Assembly: GCA_947630255.1 (NCBI GenBank)
Contig: CANRGU010000049.1
Coordinates: 1-9,385, forward strand
Reading direction: 5' to 3'
From: an uncultured Clostridia bacterium
GTDB taxonomy: Bacteria; Bacillota; Clostridia; TANB77; CAG-508
DNA length: 9,385 bases
Program-made: the position numbers and the translations under genes
Notes under the pieces: generated by a model
Seen by the model: only the letters and a program-made list of their open reading frames with translations
Told to the model about the DNA's origin: nothing
The model's database searches: none
Part shown: piece by piece, positions 6,199 through 9,385 of the stretch
Numbering within the stretch: position 1 is the first letter of the stretch
Layout: the number at the start of each line of letters is the position of its first letter

Positions 6199-6204
6199 TG
6201 TCAA
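6199..6204 (-). promoter_or_regulatory. Isolated TTGACA -35 box before the antirepressor gene
   Basis: The 14-bp sequence TTATTTGTCAATAG, which holds the -35 box of the cro promoter, is repeated here upstream of the antirepressor. The matching -10 is poor (TAAGAA at 17 bp). With the nearby operator copy at 6238-6255 this looks like a partial duplication of the switch region and might be a weak second early promoter. Confidence 0.35.
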
Positions 6205-6237
6205 TAGTTTTTAAATTCTTTTTTTATCTTTTTTTAT

Positions 6238-6255
6238 TTGCGTTTCGCAACTACA
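6238..6255. promoter_or_regulatory. Repressor operator copy 1
   Basis: TTGCGTTTCGCAACTACA contains the dyad TTGCG-TTT-CGCAA and is identical to the copy at 6490-6507. It lies just downstream of the cro-like stop and ahead of the antirepressor gene, so CI or Cro could also act here on read-through or on a weak local promoter. Confidence 0.65.
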
Positions 6256-6258
6256 ATA

Positions 6259-6468
6259 TTAAAAAAAATATAATGGTATATCTGTTCTTTCTATTCCAAT
6301 AAAGGAAGCAATTTTTTCAACTTCTAATATGTTAAAAACAGACTTGCCGTTAATTTTATTAGACAAAGCACTTAAAGACATTTTTAAATATTTTGCAAGT
6401 GTTTCATAATTTATTTTTTTTTGCCTTAATAACCCTTTTAATTCAACTAGTTCTCTATATTTTTGCAT
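6259..6468 (-). CDS. Cro-like HTH regulator
   Basis: A 69-residue one-domain helix-turn-helix protein of the XRE/Cro type. The HTH spans about 17-42 (INYETLAKYLKMSLSALSNK), followed by INGKS and a last helix region LEVEKIASFIGI. Its size equals a bare DNA-binding domain with no dimerisation domain, typical of Cro-like or early activator proteins. AAAGGAGG precedes the ATG by about 11 nt. It is the first gene of the leftward operon, starting right after an operator that overlaps its promoter, and it diverges from cI. It should compete with CI for the same operators. Confidence 0.87.
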   Translation of the reverse strand: MQKYRELVELKGLLRQKKINYETLAKYLKMSLSALSNKINGKSVFNILEVEKIASFIGIERTDIPLYFF

Positions 6469-6489
6469 CTTTTCACTTTCCTCCTTTTT

Positions 6490-6507
6490 TTGCGTTTCGC
6501 AACTACA
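6490..6507. promoter_or_regulatory. Repressor operator copy 2, at the leftward promoter
   Basis: An exact copy of the 18-bp operator sequence. It abuts the -10 box of the leftward promoter and covers the expected start site, so bound CI would block the cro-antirepressor operon. Exact repetition plus the dyad makes it the clearest operator in the window. Confidence 0.75.
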
Positions 6508-6534
6508 TTATATAATAATAAAATTATTTGTCAA
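6507..6534 (-). promoter_or_regulatory. Early leftward promoter for the cro operon
   Basis: On the minus strand TTGACA (6534-6529) and TATAAT (6512-6507) are both consensus, with a 16-bp spacer. It drives the cro-like gene and presumably the whole leftward operon, and operator copy 2 lies at its start site. Confidence 0.8.
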
Positions 6535-6563
6535 TAGCTTTTTGCAAAAAAATATAATTTTTT

Positions 6564-6580
6564 TAGTTGCAAAACGAAAA
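6564..6580. promoter_or_regulatory. Repressor operator copy 3, at the cI promoter
   Basis: TAGTTGCAAAACGAAAA is an inverted, slightly degenerate copy of the operator. It overlaps the -35 of the rightward cI promoter. The weaker match suggests lower affinity and negative autoregulation of cI at high repressor levels. Confidence 0.6.
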
Positions 6581-6595
6581 CTTTTATTGTACAAT
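6567..6595 (+). promoter_or_regulatory. Rightward promoter for cI and int
   Basis: TTGCAA (6567-6572) and TACAAT (6590-6595) are separated by 17 bp. Both are one base from consensus, so it should be weaker than the leftward promoter. The start would fall near 6602, with GAGG a few nt before the cI ATG at 6613. Confidence 0.7.
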
Positions 6596-6612
6596 GTATT
6601 TGAGGCGATAGC

Positions 6613-7270
6613 ATGAACGAAGAAATAATATTAGAAAAGTTCGCAGAAAGATTTTCAACTTTAATAAAAGGTAGTAGTATAGAAATTCCAAAACTTGCTG
6701 AAATGTTGGGAATAAAAAGTAAATCTACTATTTATAGATATATGAATGGGGAAATGGCTCCTAAAATTCCAACAGTTAAATATGCTTCTGAAATATTTAA
6801 TGTTAGTCCTTTATGGCTTATGGGTTATGATGTTCCTATGGAAAGAAATATAAAAGAATCCAAAGAAATTAAATATTTTATGGCACCCGTGTATCGGTCG
6901 CATTTCAGCAGGACAACCTAACTGGGCAGAAGAATGTGTAGAAGGTCGTATTCCCATTGACCCAGCATTAATGAATATTATCAACCCAGAGGAATGTTTT
7001 TTTCTAATAGTAAATGGCGAAAGTATGAATAAAGAAATCAAGAACGGTGCTTATGCTTTAATTAGAAAAACTGATTTTGTAGAAAATGGAGACATTGCTG
7101 TAGTATTAGTTAATGGTAATGATGCTACACTTAAAAAATTTTCTAAACAAGGGGACTTAATAATATTAGAGCCTATGAGTGATGATCCTTCTTTTACTAC
7201 ACAAGTATACAATAAAGATACTGAAATAAAAGTAATTGGCAAATATATTGGTAAAATGGAGATGAAATAA
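6613..7270 (+). CDS. CI/LexA-like repressor with S24 peptidase domain, interrupted by a CGG +1 site
   Basis: This is the lysogeny repressor. Residues about 8-75 form an XRE HTH domain (IEIPKLAEMLGI, KSTIYRYMNGEMAP, ASEIFNVSPLWLMGYD). The zero frame runs to Val-Tyr94, meets CGG and ends at residue 102. Skipping the C at 6895 gives Gly95-Arg-Ile-Ser-Ala99-Gly100, which carries the Ala-Gly autocleavage site. The S24 domain then shows FFLIVNGESM with nucleophile Ser137 and ATLKKF with general base Lys174. The full product is 218 residues, normal for the family. It overlaps int by 1 nt (TAATG). The domains are certain; whether the frame is restored by recoding, mutated or misread is open. Confidence 0.88.
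6895..6898 (+). other. Putative +1 recoding site CGGT in cI
   Basis: The frame reads GTG-TAT-CGG-TCG and reaches TAA eight codons after CGG. Read as CGGT = Gly, it gives Pro-Val-Tyr-Gly-Arg-Ile-Ser-Ala-Gly, the usual junction of LexA-like phage repressors. It lies four residues before the Ala-Gly cleavage bond, so a failed shift leaves only the DNA-binding domain plus an 8-residue tail. Confidence 0.6.
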
Positions 7271-8331
7271 TGGCAGGAACAATGAGAAAAAGAGGAAAAA
7301 ATAGTTATTATCTTGAATATATGTGCGAAGGAGAAAGATATGGTCAATCTGTTAAAGCAAACTCTCCAACGGAAGCCAAAAAAAAATTAGCTATTTTTGT
7401 TGCTGAAGTTGAAAAAGGAAAATATAAAAAAAATTATGGAATTACTTTTACGGAATTAGCACAAATGTTTTTAGATAAATATGCAAAGAATAATTTATCT
7501 GATACTACTATTATTAATTATAAATATCAGCTTAATAAAAATATTCTTCCTAATATTGGTCACTATAAAATAAATAGTCTTAAAAAGCTTCATATTCAAG
7601 ATTTAGCAAATAAAGAATGTGATGAATATAATTTAGCATCTAAAACGATTAAAAACGATATGAAGCTAATTTCTGCAATTTTAGAGAAAGGAATTGAGTG
7701 GGAATTATTAAATATTAATGTTGCTCATAAAGTTGCTATTCCTAATAATAAAAATAAACCAAAAAAAGAACAAGAAATATATAATAATGAAGAAATAAAA
7801 TTATTATTTGATGCTTTAAATAATAAAGCTGAAGAACCTTTTAAAACTATGGTATATATTTCCTTCTTCACCGGTGCAAGACGTGGCGAAGTTTTAGCAC
7901 TACGTTGGAAAGATATAGATTTTCAAAACAATATTATTCATATACAGCAAAATAAAATAAGGACTATTAATGGTACGACTTTTAAAGAAACTAAAAATAA
8001 ACGTTCAAGAGAATTTGTTGCTCCAGAAACATTGATGAAAAAACTAAAAGAATACTATTCAAATCAAAATAAAGAAGATTTATTATTCAATATATATCCT
8101 TCAACATATACTAGACAATGGACTAAATTTGTTAACGATAATCATTTAAAATATATTACTTTACATGATTTAAGACATACTAACGGTAGTATACTTGCTT
8201 CAAAAGGTGTAGATATAGTTACAATAGCGAAAAGACTTGGTCATCTCCCTGCTACTGCTTCTTCATATTATTTACATGCAGTTTCAGAGGAAGATAAAAA
8301 TGCAAGTCAAAAACTTGATAATTTATTTTAA
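7270..8331 (+). CDS. int: Tyrosine recombinase, phage integrase
   Basis: A 353-residue integrase catalysing site-specific recombination between phage and tRNA-Gly attachment sites. The N-terminal arm-binding domain spans about 1-55 (MRKRGKNSYYLEYMCEGERYGQSV) and the SAM-like core-binding domain about 57-150. The catalytic residues are Arg204 (TGARRGE), Lys242, His299-x-x-Arg302 (LHDLRH), His325 (LGH) and the nucleophile Tyr334 (YYLHA). The length is normal and the set complete, so it is probably active. Translation starts 1 nt inside the cI stop, with GGAG upstream. Tandem 11-bp repeats, a terminator and the tRNA 3' end follow. Every CGG string within it spans two codons; none is an in-frame codon. 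Confidence 0.96.
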   Translation: MAGTMRKRGKNSYYLEYMCEGERYGQSVKANSPTEAKKKLAIFVAEVEKGKYKKNYGITFTELAQMFLDKYAKNNLSDTTIINYKYQLNKNILPNIGHYKINSLKKLHIQDLANKECDEYNLASKTIKNDMKLISAILEKGIEWELLNINVAHKVAIPNNKNKPKKEQEIYNNEEIKLLFDALNNKAEEPFKTMVYISFFTGARRGEVLALRWKDIDFQNNIIHIQQNKIRTINGTTFKETKNKRSREFVAPETLMKKLKEYYSNQNKEDLLFNIYPSTYTRQWTKFVNDNHLKYITLHDLRHTNGSILASKGVDIVTIAKRLGHLPATASSYYLHAVSEEDKNASQKLDNLF

Positions 8332-8345
8332 TTTTTTTTATACTT

Positions 8346-8367
8346 AATTACGTCAAAATTACGTCAA
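8346..8367. repeat. Tandem 11-bp direct repeat, likely integrase arm-type sites
   Basis: AATTACGTCAA is repeated exactly twice, head to tail, between the integrase stop and the tRNA 3' end. Short direct repeats in this position are typical arm-type binding sites for the integrase N-terminal domain. The analogous position beside the second tRNA-Gly has a different 11-bp tandem repeat. Confidence 0.65.
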
Positions 8368-8379
8368 AACATAAAAATC

Positions 8380-8408
8380 GGGTTTTAGCAAATCGCTAAA
8401 ACCCTTTA
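8380..8408 (+). terminator. Intrinsic terminator after int
   Basis: A perfect 10-bp stem GGGTTTTAGC/GCTAAAACCC with a 5-nt loop, then TTTATTTTATT. It ends the cI-int transcript just before the tRNA gene and prevents read-through antisense to the tRNA. Confidence 0.85.
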
Positions 8409-8414
8409 TTTTAT

Positions 8415-8488
<74 letters not shown>

Positions 8489-8500
8489 ATCTATTTAATA

Positions 8501-8529
8501 TTTTAACATACATCAATATGTATTTTCAA
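8501..8529 (-). promoter_or_regulatory. tRNA-Gly promoter with a dyad filling the spacer
   Basis: On the minus strand TTGAAA (8529-8524) and TTAAAA (8506-8501) are spaced 17 bp, placing the start a few nt before the tRNA 5' end. The spacer is almost wholly a dyad, ATACAT-ATTG-ATGTAT (8508-8523), which could be an operator. It serves only the tRNA with the unusual anticodon loop. Confidence 0.55.
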
Positions 8530-8569
8530 GCAATTTATATAAGTTTAATTTAATAAAATACTATTTTTA

Positions 8570-8598
8570 TTGATTATAATTTTAATCTATTGTATAAT
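8570..8598 (+). promoter_or_regulatory. Toxin mRNA promoter
   Basis: TTGATT (8570-8575) and TATAAT (8593-8598) with a 17-bp spacer. Transcription would start near 8604-8606, so the RNA begins at or next to GTGTCC, the left arm of a hairpin that closes over the toxin start codon. Confidence 0.75.
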
Positions 8599-8603
8599 AT
8601 TTT

Positions 8604-8645
8604 TGTGTCCGCCTTCCAAATAAGGAGGTGAAATTCTTGGACACA
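8604..8645 (+). promoter_or_regulatory. 5' hairpin sequestering the toxin start
   Basis: TGTGTCC (8604-8610) is perfectly complementary to GGACACA (8639-8645), which includes the last base of the TTG start codon and codons 2 and 3. Inside it, CCTTCC can partly pair with the GGAGG ribosome binding site. A 5'-end-to-start-codon fold is a hallmark of translationally restrained type I toxin mRNAs. Confidence 0.65.
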
Positions 8646-8699
8646 ATCATTAAACTCATTGTACTTATTTTAATATACCTTATCCTTAAGTTGTTTTGA
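8637..8699 (+). CDS. 20-residue hydrophobic peptide, probable type I toxin
   Basis: A 20-codon ORF with a TTG start 6 nt after AAGGAGG. The peptide reads MDTIIKL then IVLILIYLIL then KLF, a single membrane-spanning helix with Asp2 and two Lys. Size and composition resemble Ibs-type toxins, while the gene layout resembles the par/Fst system: start sequestered by a 5' hairpin, a terminator directly after the stop, and a convergent promoter for an antisense RNA sharing that terminator. Type I toxins of this class insert into the membrane and depolarise it or disturb division. No matching named peptide was recognised. It lies between two tRNA-Gly genes, next to a decayed element. A GTG at 8629 abuts the ribosome binding site and is unlikely. 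Confidence 0.7.
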   Translation: MDTIIKLIVLILIYLILKLF

Positions 8700-8778
8700 A
8701 ATTTGTACATAGTAAAAGACTAGAGTTCGCACCTCTAGTCTTTTATAGTGTCATCTTAAACACAATATTAAACTCATT
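8641..8778. repeat. Direct repeats DRa (8641-8660) and DRb (8760-8778)
   Basis: ACACAATCATTAAACTCATT at 8641-8660 recurs at 8760-8778 with one base missing. DRa covers toxin codons 2-8. DRb lies beyond the shared terminator within the antisense transcript, so the antisense RNA carries a sequence complementary to DRa, as do the DRa/DRb repeats of the par locus of pAD1. Confidence 0.75.
8714..8744. terminator. Shared bidirectional terminator of toxin and antitoxin RNAs
   Basis: A perfect 12-bp stem AAAAGACTAGAG/CTCTAGTCTTTT with a 7-nt loop. A- and T-rich arms give a U tract in both directions. It lies 15 bp after the toxin stop and is the meeting point of the two convergent transcripts. Confidence 0.85.
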
Positions 8779-8830
8779 TTAGAACATAAGATACTCACAC
8801 ACACACATTAATTGCTTTCTCTTTATTTCT
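8714..8830 (-). ncRNA. Candidate antisense antitoxin RNA
   Basis: Starting near 8830 from a consensus promoter and ending at the shared terminator, this RNA would be about 115 nt. It contains the complement of DRb, so it can pair over about 19 nt with the toxin mRNA across codons 2-8, and over the whole terminator stem with the toxin 3' end. It includes a (CA)n run at 8796-8807. Only a 9-codon ORF lies within it, so it is taken as noncoding. Confidence 0.6.
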
Positions 8831-8836
8831 ATTCTA

Positions 8837-8865
8837 ATTATACACACTTTTGTTACTAAAATCAA
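8837..8865 (-). promoter_or_regulatory. Antitoxin RNA promoter P1
   Basis: On the minus strand TTGATT (8865-8860) and TATAAT (8842-8837) are spaced 17 bp, with the same boxes and spacing as the toxin promoter. One of the three 11-bp repeats fills its spacer. Confidence 0.75.
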
Positions 8866-8899
8866 TACTTTTGTTACTTTTTTTTGCTCTTTTGTTACT
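8847..8899. repeat. Three CTTTTGTTACT repeats at exact 21-bp spacing
   Basis: Identical 11-bp units begin at 8847, 8868 and 8889. A 21-bp period equals two helical turns, placing all three on one DNA face. The first lies between the -35 and -10 of P1; the others are just upstream. They look like protein-binding sites controlling the antitoxin promoter, or operators left over from the decayed element. Confidence 0.75.
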
Positions 8900-8941
8900 T
8901 TTTTATATCATTTTGTATTCATTTTATTTAACTCTAGATTA

Positions 8942-8969
8942 ATTATACCACTTTTTCTATTAAAATCAA
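8942..8969 (-). promoter_or_regulatory. Second promoter-like copy P2 upstream of the antitoxin
   Basis: TTGATT (8969-8964) and TATAAT (8947-8942) on the minus strand with a 16-bp spacer. The block aligns with P1 (TAATTATAC and TAAAATCAA shared), so it is probably a diverged duplication. Transcripts from it would pass through the 21-bp repeats and P1. Confidence 0.5.
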
Positions 8970-8975
8970 ATTTTA

Positions 8976-9099
8976 TAATAGATTTTGATTTTTTATATTC
9001 CTTCTGCTTGCAATTTTCACACTCTTCCATATTTATTTCTTTTACAAAAATAATATTTTTCATATTGCTTGCTTCTTATTCTTGTAAGTTTAAAATTGC
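8976..9099 (-). pseudogene. Remnant of an HNH/cysteine-module gene (N-terminal part)
   Basis: The minus strand encodes NFKLTRIRSKQYEKYYFCKRN and, after a one-base frame change, KEINMEECENCKQKEYKKSK. This aligns with the start of the intact HNH protein at 3618-4085 (TYLRIRSKKYKKYYFCKRN, then KEIDVQECKVCRDKSYKEAK). The start Met is lost and the HNH domain absent. No CGG is at its frame break, so this is true decay, unlike the three recoding candidates. It abuts the integrase remnant at about 9099. Confidence 0.75.
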
Positions 9100-9237
9100 T
9101 GTTTCAAGAAAAACGGAATACCTTTAATAGTTATACAGGTCTTAGTAGGTCATGTCGAAGGAAGTAGTTTAACCAATGATACTTATACTCATGTATCTTT
9201 AGACTTCATGCAAGATGAGTTAAATAAGATAAATTAA
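9100..9237 (+). pseudogene. Remnant of a second tyrosine integrase (C-terminal part)
   Basis: An open stretch ending at TAA (9235-9237) encodes KNGIPLIVIQVLVGHVEG, then SSLTNDTYTHVSLDFMQDEL. It has the LGH-like motif (VGH) and the nucleophile Tyr in DTYTHVS, the last ~45 residues of a phage integrase. Everything upstream, including the Arg and HxxR residues, is missing, so it is dead. It is not a copy of the intact integrase here; the C-termini differ clearly. It sits before a second tRNA-Gly with the same spacing logic. Confidence 0.85.
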
Positions 9238-9240
9238 GCT

Positions 9241-9262
9241 ATTGCATACTTATTGCATACTT
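9241..9262. repeat. Tandem 11-bp direct repeat beside integrase remnant
   Basis: ATTGCATACTT is repeated exactly twice, starting 3 bp after the integrase remnant stop. Position and length parallel the AATTACGTCAA pair after the intact integrase, so these are probably arm-type sites of the lost integrase. Confidence 0.65.
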
Positions 9263-9273
9263 TTAATAAATAA

Positions 9274-9315
9274 AAAACCTTATAATTACTGATATTTCAG
9301 TATTTACAAGGTTTT
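9274..9315. terminator. Bidirectional hairpin terminator before the second tRNA-Gly
   Basis: AAAACCTT (9274-9281) pairs with AAGGTTTT (9308-9315), with an inner ACTGA/TCAGT stem. A runs on one side and T runs on the other allow termination in both directions: for the old integrase transcript and for the tRNA transcript coming from the right. Confidence 0.7.
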
Positions 9316-9322
9316 GTTTATT

Positions 9323-9385
<63 letters not shown>

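Noticed and set aside
1621..6898. The three frame breaks as plain pseudogenes or sequencing errors
   Set aside because: Not excluded, but disfavoured: all three are the same event (C before GGN at a conserved Gly), none is in a homopolymer run, and a matching tRNA is present. The HNH remnant at 8976-9099 shows what true decay looks like here.
6971..7270. A separate 99-residue peptidase-domain gene starting at 6971
   Set aside because: The ATG is an internal Met of the S24 domain; the sequence before it (from 6896) is coding and includes the cleavage site.
5620..7347. ORFs opposite the antirepressor (5620-6018) and opposite cI/int (6811-7041, 7051-7347)
   Set aside because: They lie antisense to genes with clear family motifs and have no start signals.
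8796..8807. Short CA dinucleotide run as a functional repeat
   Set aside because: It has only a few units and no evident pairing or motif role beyond being part of the antisense RNA.
8847..8899. The three-copy repeat as a CRISPR array
   Set aside because: The units are 11 bp with 10-bp intervals and there are no cas genes; this is an operator-like array.
8962..8992. AAAATCAAA/TTTGATTTT hairpin as a terminator
   Set aside because: The stem is nearly all A/T, and its left arm is the -35 region of P2; it is likely a by-product of AT-rich sequence.

Overview
The window is very AT-rich DNA (by eye roughly a quarter G+C) with strong AGGAGG-type ribosome binding sites, sigma-A style promoters, TGA used as a stop, and Firmicute-type phage gene families. 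It fits the right end of a temperate siphovirus-like prophage in a low-GC Firmicute (Clostridia or a related gut lineage; species not recognisable), followed by chromosomal tRNA genes and debris of an older element.

Layout. Positions 1-6468 are the leftward early lytic operon: Cro-like repressor, antirepressor, excisionase-like HTH protein, small unknown genes, HNH protein, replication initiator, DnaB-type helicase, then accessory genes including a lipoprotein. One rightward gene (DUF2513-like, 4405-4770) and a possible small RNA interrupt it. Positions 6469-6612 are the switch region, with divergent promoters and operator repeats. Positions 6613-8331 are the rightward lysogeny module: CI/LexA-like repressor and tyrosine integrase, overlapping by 1 nt. 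Then come tandem 11-bp repeats, a terminator and the 3' end of a tRNA-Gly gene, the likely attachment site.

Main observation. Three genes (dnaB, the excisionase-like gene, cI) are each split by one extra C immediately before a Gly codon, so the interrupted frame contains an in-frame CGG (CGGA, CGGA, CGGT). Reading CGGN as one glycine restores all three proteins at a residue where their families expect Gly. In a manual scan, CGG occurs as an in-frame codon nowhere else in the genes annotated here. The tRNA-Gly beside the integrase has the loop CUUCCGA instead of the CUUCCAA seen in the second tRNA-Gly. Its UCCG (positions 34-37) is exactly complementary to CGGA. I propose, as inference, that this tRNA performs +1 (four-base) decoding of CGGN as Gly, and that the prophage both needs this tRNA and integrates into its gene.

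Right of that tRNA is a compact locus that looks like a par/Fst-type type I toxin-antitoxin system: a 20-residue hydrophobic peptide with a sequestered start, a convergent antisense RNA promoter, a shared bidirectional terminator and paired direct repeats. Three 11-bp repeats spaced exactly 21 bp apart overlap the antisense promoter. Next is a scar: the N-terminal part of a second HNH gene fused to the C-terminal part of a second integrase, then another tandem 11-bp repeat, a terminator and a second tRNA-Gly cut by the window end. The order matches the intact prophage, so the scar reads as the deleted ghost of a sister prophage that used the neighbouring tRNA-Gly.
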